Assembly: GCA_016719535.1 (NCBI GenBank)
Contig: JADJYX010000043.1
Coordinates: 186,001-250,000 of the forward strand
DNA from: Rubrivivax sp.
Lineage (GTDB): Bacteria > Pseudomonadota > Gammaproteobacteria > Burkholderiales > Burkholderiaceae_C
Direction: 5' to 3'
DNA length: 64,000 nt
The notes under the pieces are model-generated. The model was not told the DNA's origin and ran no database searches. It saw only the letters and a program-made list of their open reading frames with translations. A program made the position numbers and the translations under genes. How positions within the stretch are numbered: the stretch's first letter is position 1; each line of letters starts with the position of its first letter. Shown one piece after another: positions 8,822 to 19,421 of this stretch.

Positions 8822-8825
<4 letters not shown>
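8319..8825 (+). CDS. Exported sulfite-oxidase-fold (molybdopterin-type) protein, no Mo cysteine
   Basis: A 168-residue protein. It has a signal peptide starting MPGRRTVLRC, with a twin arginine weakly like a Tat signal and cleavage near AHA, followed by a compact domain resembling the oxidoreductase molybdopterin-binding (sulfite oxidase/YedY-like) fold. Recognisable parts are LTLTGQL, the FTGPLLRDVLRAAGA segment and NDYHVDIPYQD. In true enzymes of this fold a Cys just before the GPLL-type segment binds molybdenum; here that place reads STRTPWYAQARQ and the mature protein has no Cys at all. It is therefore more likely a binding or sensing protein than an enzyme. Its stop overlaps the GTG of the hybrid kinase gene by 3 bases. 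Confidence 0.72.
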
Positions 8826-11095
<2,270 letters not shown>

Positions 11096-11111
11096 CGCCC
11101 GGCGGGCGGCG

Positions 11112-12188
11112 TCAGACGATCACCGGCTCGGGCTCGAGCCGGATGCCGAAGCGCCCGTAGACGCTTTCCTGGATGGCGCGCGCGAGCGTCACCACCTCGG
11201 CGCCGCTGGCGCCGCCGCGGTTGACCAGCACCAGCGCCTGGCGCTCGTAGACCCCGGCGCGGCCGACGCTCTTGCCCTTCCAGCCGCAGGCGTCGATGAG
11301 CCAGCCGGCGGCCAGCTTCACGCTGCCGTCGGGCATCGGGTAGTGCACGATCTCGGGGTCGCGGCCGATGATGTCCCTGCACTGCTCGGCGCTGACGATG
11401 GGGTTCTTGAAGAAGCTGCCGACATTGCCGATCTGCGCCGGGTCGGGCAGCTTGGCGCGGCGGATGGCGCACACCCAGTCGAAGATCGTGCGCGCATCGG
11501 GCGCGGTTTGGCCCGACTCGGACATCTTGCGTTCGAGGTCCAGGTAGCCCAGCACCGGTGCCCAGGGCCGCGGCAGACGCAGCCGCACGCGCGTGATCAG
11601 GCTCTTGCCCGCCAGGCCGCCGTCGGCGGCGTCGTGCTTGAAGACACTGTCGCGGTAGCCGAAGGCACAGGCGCGCGCATCCAGCGTGACGCTGCGGCCG
11701 GTCACCAGGTCCACCGCATCCAGCGACTCGAAGCGGTCCTTCAGCTCCAGCCCGTAGGCGCCGATGTTCTGCACCGGCGCCGCGCCCACGGTGCCGGGGA
11801 TCAGCGCCAGGTTCTCCAGCCCCGGCCAGCCCTGGTCCAGCGTCCAGGCGACGACGTCGTGCCAGCGCTCGCCGGCACCGGCTTCGACGATCCAGGCATC
11901 GGGCCGCTCGGCGACCAGCCGGCGCCCGCGCACCTCGACGCGCAGCACCACCGCCTGCGGGTCGCGGCTGAGGATCAGGTTGCTGCCGCCACCCAGCACC
12001 AGCTTGGGCGCGCGGCCATGCTCGGGATGGGCCAGCAGCCGGCGCACGTCGGCGTCGCTGGTGATGTGCACCAGCGTGCGGGCCGTGGCCGGCAGCCCGA
12101 AGCTGTTGTAGTCGCGCAGGCTGGCATCGCGGTCGATCGCCAGCGCAGGGGGCGACGGCCGTGCGGCGGGCCAACTGGCAGTGCTCAT
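11112..12188 (-). CDS. murB: UDP-N-acetylenolpyruvoylglucosamine reductase
   Basis: MurB, the flavoenzyme that reduces UDP-GlcNAc-enolpyruvate to UDP-MurNAc with NADPH in the cytoplasmic phase of peptidoglycan synthesis. The 358 residues match the longer E. coli-type (type I) form. Visible are the FAD-binding GGGSNLIL and IPGTVGAAPVQNIGAYG stretches, the catalytic Ser in GNVGSFFKNP and the terminal active-site Glu in the EPEP segment. It converges with the hybrid kinase gene (16-base gap) and is divergent from yajQ (87 bases), where both promoters must lie. Confidence 0.96.
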   Translation of the reverse strand: MSTASWPAARPSPPALAIDRDASLRDYNSFGLPATARTLVHITSDADVRRLLAHPEHGRAPKLVLGGGSNLILSRDPQAVVLRVEVRGRRLVAERPDAWIVEAGAGERWHDVVAWTLDQGWPGLENLALIPGTVGAAPVQNIGAYGLELKDRFESLDAVDLVTGRSVTLDARACAFGYRDSVFKHDAADGGLAGKSLITRVRLRLPRPWAPVLGYLDLERKMSESGQTAPDARTIFDWVCAIRRAKLPDPAQIGNVGSFFKNPIVSAEQCRDIIGRDPEIVHYPMPDGSVKLAAGWLIDACGWKGKSVGRAGVYERQALVLVNRGGASGAEVVTLARAIQESVYGRFGIRLEPEPVIV

Positions 12189-12275
12189 GGCTTGATTTTG
12201 ATCGATCGGCGCACCCCGCCAGCGGGCCCCGCGTGGCAGAATTTTCGTCCCTTCATCGCACCGGTCCCCTGCCCC

Positions 12276-12779
12276 ATGCCGAGCTTCGACACCGTCCTCG
12301 AACCGAACCTCGTCGAGGTGCGCAATGCGGTCGACCAGGCCAACAAGGAGATCGGCACGCGCTTCGACTTCAAGGGCAGCAGCGCGAAGGTCGAGTTTGT
12401 CGACAAGAGCGCCAGGCAGCGCGAACTGGTGCTCGACGCCGACAGCGACTTCCAGCTCGAGCAGGTGCGCGACCTGCTGCTCGGCCGGCTGAGCAAGCGC
12501 GCGGTCGACATCCGCTTCCTCGACCTCGGCGCCAAGCCGCAGAAGATCGGCGGCGACAAGCTGCGCCAGACGCTGCCGGTCAAATGCGGCATCGACGCCG
12601 AACCGGCGAAGAAGATCCAGGGCGTGCTCAAGGCCAGCAAGCTCAAGGTGCAGGCGTCGATCCAGGGCGATGCGGTGCGCGTCAGCGGTGCCAAGCGCGA
12701 CGACCTGCAGGCGGCGATGGCGCTGCTGCGCCAGGAGGTGAGCGACCTGCCGCTGAGCTTCGACAACTTCCGCGACTGA
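12276..12779 (+). CDS. yajQ: YajQ-family nucleotide-binding protein
   Basis: A 167-residue YajQ/UPF0234 protein with two ferredoxin-like RNA-binding-type domains. The conserved N-terminus (MPSFDTVLEPNLVEVRNAVDQ), RFDFKGS and the central KPQKIGGDKLRQT segment are all present. YajQ proteins bind tRNA/GTP in E. coli, and c-di-GMP in Xanthomonas, where the protein works with a transcription factor. That activity here is only inferred, but the window is rich in c-di-GMP enzymes. The stop overlaps the next start (TGATG at 12777-12781), so the downstream aspartic-protease-like gene is probably cotranslated. Confidence 0.95.
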   Translation: MPSFDTVLEPNLVEVRNAVDQANKEIGTRFDFKGSSAKVEFVDKSARQRELVLDADSDFQLEQVRDLLLGRLSKRAVDIRFLDLGAKPQKIGGDKLRQTLPVKCGIDAEPAKKIQGVLKASKLKVQASIQGDAVRVSGAKRDDLQAAMALLRQEVSDLPLSFDNFRD

Positions 12780-13453
12780 TGGCTGCGATGCACCGTCGCT
12801 GCTTCGCCGCCATCGTCGGCGCCCTCGCCCTGCCCGCGCTTGCCCAGACCGCGCCCCCGGTGCTGCCTCAGGTGCAGCTCGGCGGCGTGATGGGCGGCAA
12901 GGCGCTGCTCGTCATCGACGGCCAGCCGCAGATGCTGGCCGTGGGCGCCAGCGCCGGCGGCGTGCGGCTGGTTTCGCTGCAGGGCGATGCGGCCCAGGTC
13001 GATATCGGCGGCCGTGTGCTGGCGCTGCGCGTCGGCGGCACGCCGGTGGCGCTGGTGGGCGGGTCGCCGTCGCGCGCCACGGCCTCGCGCGAGATCGTGC
13101 TCACCGCCGGCCCCGGCGGCCACTTCGTCACCGGTGGATCGATCAACGGCCAGGCGGTCAGCTTCCTCGTCGATACCGGTGCCACCACCATCGCCATGAG
13201 CCAGTCCGATGCCGCCCGCATCGGGCTCGACCTGCGCAGCGGCCGGCGTGGCCTGAGCAACACCGCCAACGGCACGGTGCCGGTGGTGATGGTCACGCTG
13301 ACCAGCGTGCGCGTGGGAGAGGTCGAGGTCACCAACGTGCCCGCCGTGGTGATGCCGGCGCAGATGCCGCATGTGCTGCTGGGCAACAGCTTCCTGTCGC
13401 GCTTCCAGATGCGGCGCGAGAACGACGTCATGCGGCTGGAATACCGCCGCTGA
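12779..13453 (+). CDS. Retropepsin-like aspartic protease, exported
   Basis: A 224-residue protein with a signal peptide (hydrophobic run at about residues 10-20, cleavage near ALAQ), a spacer of about 80 residues, and a retropepsin-like domain of the TIGR02281/clan AA type found in proteobacteria. The catalytic motif is D132-T-G-A in SFLVDTGATTIAMS, and the HVLLGNSFLSRF segment near the end is typical. Such proteins are single-lobe aspartyl proteases active as dimers in the periplasm; their substrates are unknown. The ATG at 12779 overlaps the yajQ stop; an ATG 9 bases later (MHRRCF) is an equally good start. Confidence 0.85.
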   Translation: MAAMHRRCFAAIVGALALPALAQTAPPVLPQVQLGGVMGGKALLVIDGQPQMLAVGASAGGVRLVSLQGDAAQVDIGGRVLALRVGGTPVALVGGSPSRATASREIVLTAGPGGHFVTGGSINGQAVSFLVDTGATTIAMSQSDAARIGLDLRSGRRGLSNTANGTVPVVMVTLTSVRVGEVEVTNVPAVVMPAQMPHVLLGNSFLSRFQMRRENDVMRLEYRR

Positions 13454-13512
13454 GGGGCGCTGGCGCCGCCGGCGTGTCGCCCCTGGGACGCAGCGGGTCG
13501 AACGATCGTGCG

Positions 13513-13518
13513 GATAAT
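13513..13518 (+). promoter_or_regulatory. Possible -10 box (GATAAT) before acyl-CoA dehydrogenase pair
   Basis: A GATAAT hexamer lies 45 bases before the first acyl-CoA dehydrogenase gene, in a 109-base gap after the protease gene. No recognisable -35 box is found at 17 bases, so the call rests on the -10 alone. Confidence 0.3.
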
Positions 13519-13562
13519 GTCGGCCGAGGCCGGGCGCTGCCCGGTGCGACGGAGACAAGCCG

Positions 13563-14756
13563 ATGGACCTGAACTTCACCGCGGAAGAACTCGCCTTCCG
13601 CGCCGAGATCCGCCAGTGGGTGGCCGAAAACCTGCCCCAGGACATCAGCCACAAGGTGCACAACGCACTGCGGTTGAGCCGTGACGACATGCAGCGCTGG
13701 GCCCGGATCCTGGGCAAGAAGGGCTGGCTGGGCTGGGGCTGGCCCGAAGCCTTCGGCGGACCGGGCTGGAATGCGGTGCAGAAGCACCTGTTCGAGGAGG
13801 AGTGCGCGCTGGCCGGTGCGCCGCGCGTCGTGCCCTTCGGCCCGGTGATGGTGGCGCCGGTGATCATGGCCTTCGGCTCGCCCGAGCAGCACAAGCGCTT
13901 CCTGCCCGGCATTGCCAGCGGCGAGGTCTGGTGGAGCCAGGGCTACAGCGAGCCGGGCGCCGGCTCCGACCTGGCCGGCCTGAAGACGCGCGCCGAACGC
14001 AGGGGCGACAAATATATCGTCAACGGTCAGAAGACCTGGACCACGCTGGGTCAGTATGGCGAGTGGATCTTCTGCCTGGTGCGCACCAGCACGGAGGGCA
14101 AGCCGCAGACCGGCATCAGCTTCCTGCTCATCGACATGAAGAGCCCGGGCATCACGGTGCGCCCGATCGTGCTGCTGGACGGCGAGCCCGAGGTCAACGA
14201 GGTCTTCTTCGACAACGTCGAGGTGCCGGCCGAGAACCTGGTGGGCGAAGAGAACAAGGGCTGGACCTACGCCAAGCACCTGCTCAGCCACGAGCGCACC
14301 AACATCGCCGACGTCAATCGCGCCAAACGCGAGCTCGAGCGCCTCAAGCGCATCGCCAAGGCCGAAGGGCTGATGGGTCAAGGGCGGGACGACCAGCGCT
14401 TTCGCGACCAGATCGCGCTGCTCGAGGTCGACGTCGTGGCCCTCGAGATGATGGTGCTGCGCGTGCTGTCGGCCGAGAAGAGCGGCAAGAACAGCCTCGA
14501 CGTGGCCGGCCTGCTGAAGATCCGCGGCAGCGAGATCCAGCAGCGCTATACCGAGCTGATGATGCTGGCCGGCGGCCCGCTGACGCGGCCCTTCGTGCAC
14601 GAGGCGATGGAGGCCGGCTGGCAGGGCGACTATGTCGGCTCGATGCAGCTGGCGCCGCTGGCCGGCACCTACTTCAACATGCGCAAGACGACGATCTACG
14701 GCGGCAGCAACGAGGTGCAGCGCAACATCGTGTCGTCCTTCGTCCTCGGGAGCTGA
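13563..14756 (+). CDS. Acyl-CoA dehydrogenase (first of a pair)
   Basis: A 397-residue acyl-CoA dehydrogenase of the FadE17/ACAD type. The FAD- and substrate-binding stretch WWSQGYSEPGAGSDLAGLKT, NGQKTWTT and the C-terminal KTTIYGGSNEVQRNI motif are intact. It introduces a double bond into an acyl-CoA with FAD as acceptor, passing electrons to ETF. The gene is followed after 2 bases by a second, shorter acyl-CoA dehydrogenase. Adjacent unequal pairs of this kind form mixed tetramers in sterol/bile acid degradation, so a bulky or branched acyl-CoA is plausible. No other catabolic gene nearby fixes the substrate. Confidence 0.92.
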   Translation: MDLNFTAEELAFRAEIRQWVAENLPQDISHKVHNALRLSRDDMQRWARILGKKGWLGWGWPEAFGGPGWNAVQKHLFEEECALAGAPRVVPFGPVMVAPVIMAFGSPEQHKRFLPGIASGEVWWSQGYSEPGAGSDLAGLKTRAERRGDKYIVNGQKTWTTLGQYGEWIFCLVRTSTEGKPQTGISFLLIDMKSPGITVRPIVLLDGEPEVNEVFFDNVEVPAENLVGEENKGWTYAKHLLSHERTNIADVNRAKRELERLKRIAKAEGLMGQGRDDQRFRDQIALLEVDVVALEMMVLRVLSAEKSGKNSLDVAGLLKIRGSEIQQRYTELMMLAGGPLTRPFVHEAMEAGWQGDYVGSMQLAPLAGTYFNMRKTTIYGGSNEVQRNIVSSFVLGS

Positions 14757-14758
14757 AC

Positions 14759-15886
14759 ATGGACTTCGAATTCTCGGAAGACCAACTGTCGCTGCGCGAC
14801 GCCGTCGCGCGCTGGGTCGAGAAGGGCTTCGGCTTCGAGCGCCGCCATGGCATCGCCAAGGCCGGCGGCGCCACACGCGCGGTCTACGCCGAACTGGCGG
14901 AACTGGGCCTGACCGGCCTGGCCGTTCCCGAGTCGCAGGGCGGCATGGGATTCGGCGCCGTCGAGGCGATGGTGGTGATGGAGGAACTGGGCCGCGGCCT
15001 GGTCAATGCGCCCTTCGCCCACGGCGCCCTCGTCACGCCGGCGCTGCTGGCCGCCGCCCCGGCCGCCGTGCAGGCGCAATGGCTGCCGAAGGTGGCCGAT
15101 GCGTCGGCGCTGGTCGTGCTGGCGCACCAGGAACGCGGCGCGCGCTACCGCCTGCACCACGTGACGACGCGTGCCGCGGCAGCGGGTGACGGTTACACGC
15201 TGACCGGCAAGAAGAGCGTGGTGCCGGCCGGCGACGAGGCCGATGGCTTCATCGTGCCCGCACGGCTGTCGGGCGCCGATGGCGACGAGGCCGGCATCGG
15301 CCTCTTCCTGGTCGAGAAGGCAGCCGCCAAGGTCAGCGGTTATCCCACGCACGACGGCGCCCGCGCCGCCGACGTGGTGCTGGACGCCGCACCGGCCACG
15401 CTGATCGCCGCCGACGGCCATGCCGTGCTGCAGACCGCGGTCGACATCGGCATCGCGGCGCAATGCGCCGAGGCCGTGGGCCTGATGGACCGGCTGACCG
15501 CCATCACCGTCGAGTACATGAATACGCGCAAGCAGTTCGGCGTGGCCATCGCCAGCTTCCAGGCGCTGCGCCACCGCATCGCCGACGTCAAGATGCAGCT
15601 GGAACTGGGCCGCTCGATGAGCTACTTCGCCACGCTGACGCTGGGACGCGATGCGCCGCAGCGCCGCCGCGCCATCAGCCAGGCGCGCGTGCAGATGGGC
15701 CAGTCGATGCGCTTCGTCGGCCAGCAGTGCATCCAGCTGCATGGCGGCATCGGCGTCACCGACGAGTACATCGCCAGCCATTATTTCAAGCGCCTGACGA
15801 TGCTGGAGATGAACTTCGGCGATACCCTGCACCACCTGGGCGAGGTCTCGGCACGCATGCAGGACACCGCGGGCGTCTTCGCCTGA
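14759..15886 (+). CDS. Acyl-CoA dehydrogenase (second of a pair)
   Basis: A 375-residue acyl-CoA dehydrogenase-like protein, more divergent than its partner. The N-terminal helical domain (FEFSEDQLSLRDAVARWVEK), the LPGxxV-like middle and the C-terminal QLHGGIGVTDEYIASHYFKRL segment are recognisable. The usual TEPxAGSD-type substrate loop is replaced by a loosely similar stretch (VLAHQERGARYRL), so it may be a structural half of a heteromeric enzyme with the preceding gene product. The ATG at 14759 lies 2 bases after the upstream stop. The P1-peptidase gene begins 2 bases after its end, indicating one transcript. Confidence 0.9.
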   Translation: MDFEFSEDQLSLRDAVARWVEKGFGFERRHGIAKAGGATRAVYAELAELGLTGLAVPESQGGMGFGAVEAMVVMEELGRGLVNAPFAHGALVTPALLAAAPAAVQAQWLPKVADASALVVLAHQERGARYRLHHVTTRAAAAGDGYTLTGKKSVVPAGDEADGFIVPARLSGADGDEAGIGLFLVEKAAAKVSGYPTHDGARAADVVLDAAPATLIAADGHAVLQTAVDIGIAAQCAEAVGLMDRLTAITVEYMNTRKQFGVAIASFQALRHRIADVKMQLELGRSMSYFATLTLGRDAPQRRRAISQARVQMGQSMRFVGQQCIQLHGGIGVTDEYIASHYFKRLTMLEMNFGDTLHHLGEVSARMQDTAGVFA

Positions 15887-15888
15887 CC

Positions 15889-16857
15889 GTGCTGCACCCC
15901 GGCAGCCTGACCGATGTGGCCGGCCTCGCGGTCGGCCACCACACGCGCGCCGACCGTCCCACCGGCTGCACCGTGGTGCTGTGCCCCGAGGGCCTGGTCT
16001 GCGGCGTCGACGTGCGCGGCGGCGCCCCCGGCACGCGCGAGACCGACCTGCTGAAGAGCGAAAATACCGTCGACCGCGTGCATGCGCTGCTGCTCACCGG
16101 CGGCAGCGCCTTCGGGCTCGATGCCGCCAGCGGCGTGATGCGCTGGCTGGACGAACGCGGGCATGGTCTGGCCGTGGGCCCGGCGCGTGTGCCGATCGTG
16201 CCCGCCGCGGTGCTGTTCGACCTGTGGGTGGGCGATGCGCGCATCCGTCCCGGGGCGGACGACGGCTACGGCGCCTGCGAAGCCGCCTCCGCCGCCGCGC
16301 CCGCGCAGGGCAGCGTCGGTGCCGGAGCCGGCGCGACGGTGGGCAAGCTGTTCGGCATCGAACGCGCGATGAAGGGCGGCATCGGCAGCGCCTCGCTGAC
16401 GGTCGGCGCCTTCACCGTCGGCGCGCTGGTGGCGGTCAACGCCATCGGCGACGTCATCGATGCCGACGGCAAGGTGATCGCCGGTGCACGCGGCGAAGAC
16501 GGGCTGGGCCGCGTGCGCGCCAGCGACCGTCTGTACGCCGGCGAGGGCCCGATGCGCGTGATGGCCGGCATGGCCACCACCATCGGTGTGGTGGCCACCG
16601 ATGCACGGCTGACCAAGGCGCAGGCCAACAAGCTCGCGTCGCTGGCCCACCATGGTCTGTCGCGCGCCATCGACCCCGTCACCGTCAACGACGGCGATAC
16701 GCTGTTCGCGCTGGCCACCGGTCGCGCCGGCCGGGCCGGCGACCCCAGCGCCCTGGGCGCGATGGCAGCCGAGGCGGTGGCCCGCGCCATCCGCAACGCC
16801 GTGCGAGCCGCCACCGGCCTGGCGCAGCCGCCGCTGCCGTCGGCCGGCCCGCACTGA
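15889..16857 (+). CDS. P1-family (S58) aminopeptidase/amidohydrolase
   Basis: A 322-residue member of the DmpA/NylC (peptidase S58) family of self-processing N-terminal nucleophile hydrolases, which split N-terminal amino acids, D-amino esters or nylon oligomers. Typical stretches are the N-terminal LTDVAGLAVGHHT, LLTGGSAFGLDAASGVM, GSVGAGAGATVGKLFG and VNDGDTLFALATG. The presumed cleavage/nucleophile region reads MATTIGVVATDA; in NylC an Asn precedes the nucleophilic Thr, here it is Ala, so processing efficiency is uncertain. Start is GTG at 15889, 2 bases after the dehydrogenase stop; no ATG is available upstream in frame. Confidence 0.88.
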   Translation: MLHPGSLTDVAGLAVGHHTRADRPTGCTVVLCPEGLVCGVDVRGGAPGTRETDLLKSENTVDRVHALLLTGGSAFGLDAASGVMRWLDERGHGLAVGPARVPIVPAAVLFDLWVGDARIRPGADDGYGACEAASAAAPAQGSVGAGAGATVGKLFGIERAMKGGIGSASLTVGAFTVGALVAVNAIGDVIDADGKVIAGARGEDGLGRVRASDRLYAGEGPMRVMAGMATTIGVVATDARLTKAQANKLASLAHHGLSRAIDPVTVNDGDTLFALATGRAGRAGDPSALGAMAAEAVARAIRNAVRAATGLAQPPLPSAGPH

Positions 16858-16913
16858 GGCCGCTGCACCAATTCCCGACCCCGGCGCCGACAGCGCGCCG
16901 ATAGCCTCGAACC

Positions 16914-17690
16914 ATGACACCCTTCACCTTCCTCACCCGCCGCGCGCTGCTGCGCGCCTCCACCCTCGCGAACCGGCAACGAATCAACGGCGGTGACCCC
17001 CTCCTGAAGGACTTGAATGCACCCAAGGGCCCCAGCGGTGACGAGGTCACGTCCGGTGTGCGCTGGCTGACCCTGCGCTCCGACAACTACGACAAGTTTG
17101 CGCAGCCCGAGGGCCGCTGGATCGGCATGGCCGGAAAACCCACCAACGTCAGCTTCGACAGCCCGGCGCTCAAGGGCGCCACCAATGTCGTGCTGCCCGG
17201 GCGCGACCACCGCGAGGTGTCGTACCACGCCGAGGCCTTCGCGCAGACCTGGGCCTTCATCACCGGCGCGCCGCCGCGCCAGACGCGCATCGAGCCCGAA
17301 GCCCAGGTGGCGCTGGACGGCTCGATCGGCGCCCCGGGCATGGCCACCAGCCATGTCTATCGCAGCCCGTTCCCGCGCAGCAGCTTCGTCGTGCACTTCC
17401 GGCCCGAGCGCCTGGCCGATGCCGACAAGGCCGCCAAGGCGGTGGTCAGCTTCGTGCGCCCGCGCGGCTATTTTGGCGTGCCGCGCGACCGCATCGAACT
17501 CGACGGCAAGCCGGCGTCCGGCATTCCCAGCGGTGTGGCCGGCGTCGCCGCATCGCGGCTGCGCCTGCAGGACGAACCCGGTCGGCCGGTGGTCGGCGCC
17601 TACGAGTCGGGCACGATCCGCGAGCGCATCGTCGGCCGCACCTGGCCGGCGGCCGAGAACCGCCTGACCGTGCTGGAACTGCACGACTAG
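16914..17690 (+). pseudogene. Decayed lipase/alpha-beta hydrolase, catalytic part missing
   Basis: The open frame gives 258 residues, but only the C-terminal half of a Burkholderiales-type lipase of about 500 residues is recognisable. That half runs from GDEVTSGVRWLTLRSDNYDKF through GATNVVLPGRDHREVSYH (the catalytic His region), RSPFPRSSFVVHF and GIPSGVAGVAASRL. The N-terminal 20 residues look like the start of a twin-arginine-type leader (TRRALLRAS) that breaks off before its hydrophobic core. They are joined directly to the distal part, so the GxSxG nucleophile is gone. A second stretch, before MATSHVYRSPF, also appears deleted compared with remembered homologues. Both deletions keep the frame. 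No lipase activity is expected. Confidence 0.65.
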
Positions 17691-17706
17691 CCGCCGCCGG
17701 TTGCCG

Positions 17707-18405
17707 ATGCGGCTGTCACAGGTCCTGTTCTCGCAAGGTTTCGGCAGCCGTCGCCACTGCGCCGGGCTGGTGGCCGCGGGGCTGGTGCGCATCGGTGGCC
17801 AGGTGGTCGACGACCCCGATGCCGATCTCGACACCGAGGGCCTGGTGTTCGAGGTCGAGGGCCGCGCCTGGCCCTTCCACGCGCAGGCGCTGGTCCTGCT
17901 GCACAAGCCCGCGGGCTACGAGTGTTCGCAGAAGCCCCGCCACCACCCCAGCGTGATGAGCCTGCTGCCGCCGCCGCTGCGCGAGCGCGGCGTGCAGCCG
18001 ATCGGCCGGCTCGACGAGGACACCACCGGGCTGCTGCTGCTGACCGACGATGGCGCGCTCATCCACCGCCTGACCTCGCCGAAGCATCACGTGCCCAAGG
18101 TCTACGAGGTGACGGCCCGCCATCCGCTGACGCCCGAGCAGTTGCAGCGCCTGCGCGACGGCGTGGTGCTCGACGACAGCCCGCAGCCGGTGCGCGCCGT
18201 GGCGGCCGAGGCCACCGGCGAGACCACGCTGCGGCTGACGCTGACCGAGGGCAAATACCACCAGGTCAAGCGCATGCTGGCGGCGGTGGGCAACCGCTGC
18301 GACGCCTTGCACCGCAGCGCCTTCGGCGCGCTGACCATTCCCGACGGTCTGGCGACCGGCCAGTGGTGCTGGGCCGACCCGGCGGCCATCACCCCGTCGC
18401 GATAA
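17707..18405 (+). CDS. rsuA: 16S rRNA pseudouridine synthase, RsuA type
   Basis: A 232-residue RsuA/RluE-family synthase that converts a uridine of rRNA (U516 of 16S rRNA in E. coli RsuA) to pseudouridine. An S4-like N-terminal domain (MRLSQVLFSQGFGSRRHC) precedes the catalytic domain with the nucleophile D103 in IGRLDEDTTGLLLLT. KYHQVKRMLAAVGN lies near the C-terminus. The ATG at 17707 is chosen over a TTG two codons upstream. The ribF start is only 8 bases after the stop, so both are probably on one message. Confidence 0.92.
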   Translation: MRLSQVLFSQGFGSRRHCAGLVAAGLVRIGGQVVDDPDADLDTEGLVFEVEGRAWPFHAQALVLLHKPAGYECSQKPRHHPSVMSLLPPPLRERGVQPIGRLDEDTTGLLLLTDDGALIHRLTSPKHHVPKVYEVTARHPLTPEQLQRLRDGVVLDDSPQPVRAVAAEATGETTLRLTLTEGKYHQVKRMLAAVGNRCDALHRSAFGALTIPDGLATGQWCWADPAAITPSR

Positions 18406-18412
18406 TCGCCGC

Positions 18413-19381
18413 ATGCAGGTATTTCGCGGCTTGCCCCGTTCCCGCTCGCTGGCCGATGGCGGCTGCGCGCTGACCATCGGCAATTTCGACGGCGTGCACC
18501 GCGGCCACCAGGCCATGCTGGCGCTGCTGACCAACGAAGCGCGCCACCGCGGCCTGCCCACCTGCGTGATGACCTTCGAGCCGCACCCGCGCGACTATTT
18601 CGCCAGGGTACAGGGCAAGCCGGGGCTGGCGCCGGCACGCATCGCCACGCTGCGCGACAAGCTCGGCGAACTCGAGCGCTGCGGCATCGACCGCGTGATC
18701 GTCGCGCGCTTCGACGAGCGCTTCGCGGCGCAGCCGCCGCAGGCCTTCATCGACGACATGCTGGTGCGGGGCCTGGGCGCGCGCTATGTGCTCGTCGGCG
18801 ACGACTTCCGCTTCGGCGCCAGGCGCGCCGGCACCTACGCGATGCTCGATCAGGCCGGCGACGCGGCCGGCTTCGACGTCGCCCGCATGATGAGCTACGA
18901 GGTGCATGGCCTGCGTGTCTCCAGCTCGGCCGTGCGCGATGCGCTGGCCCAGGGCCGCATGGCCGATGCCGCCGCCCTGCTGGGCCGGCCCTACACCATC
19001 AGTGGCCACGCCATCCATGGCCGCAAGCTCGGGCGCGAGCTGGGCTTTCGCACCCTCAACATCCGCTTTGCGCACGCGCGGCCGGCGGCGATGGGCATCT
19101 TCGTCGTGCGCGTGCATGGCCTGGGATCGGCACCGGTGCCGGGCGTGGCCAGCCTGGGCGTGCGGCCGACGGTCGAGGATGCCGGCCGCGTGCTGCTCGA
19201 GGTGCACTGCCTGCACTGGCCGCCGGGCCTGGGTTTGGACGAGGGCTACGGGCGTGTGCTGCGCGTGGAGTTGCTGCACAAGCTGCACGACGAGCGTCGC
19301 TACGAGTCGCTCGAGGCACTGCGCGAAGGCATCGCCCGCGACACCGAAGACGCGCGCGCGTGGTGGCGAGCGCAGTCCTGA
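18413..19381 (+). CDS. ribF: Bifunctional riboflavin kinase / FAD synthetase
   Basis: A 322-residue RibF that makes FMN and then FAD from riboflavin and ATP. The N-terminal nucleotidyltransferase half shows GNFDGVHRGHQ and TFEPHPRDYF. The C-terminal riboflavin kinase half starts about residue 185 with the GRPYTISGHAIHGRKLGR segment, which contains the GRxLG motif. In most proteobacteria ribF is followed by ileS and lspA; here a MipA-like gene on the opposite strand sits between ribF and ileS. Confidence 0.95.
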   Translation: MQVFRGLPRSRSLADGGCALTIGNFDGVHRGHQAMLALLTNEARHRGLPTCVMTFEPHPRDYFARVQGKPGLAPARIATLRDKLGELERCGIDRVIVARFDERFAAQPPQAFIDDMLVRGLGARYVLVGDDFRFGARRAGTYAMLDQAGDAAGFDVARMMSYEVHGLRVSSSAVRDALAQGRMADAAALLGRPYTISGHAIHGRKLGRELGFRTLNIRFAHARPAAMGIFVVRVHGLGSAPVPGVASLGVRPTVEDAGRVLLEVHCLHWPPGLGLDEGYGRVLRVELLHKLHDERRYESLEALREGIARDTEDARAWWRAQS

Positions 19382-19421
19382 GACTGCTCGGGCCTGCTGG
19401 CGCGCCCGGTCCCGAGGCCGT

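Noticed and set aside
13467..13500. Possible third, degenerate copy of the palindromic intergenic element after the retropepsin-like gene
   Set aside because: It shares only a short C-run/G-run and a GCAGC stretch; the central stem does not pair well.
18400..18412. GATAAT just before ribF, suggesting a leaderless promoter
   Set aside because: It overlaps the rsuA stop codon and has no -35 box; ribF is more simply cotranscribed with rsuA.
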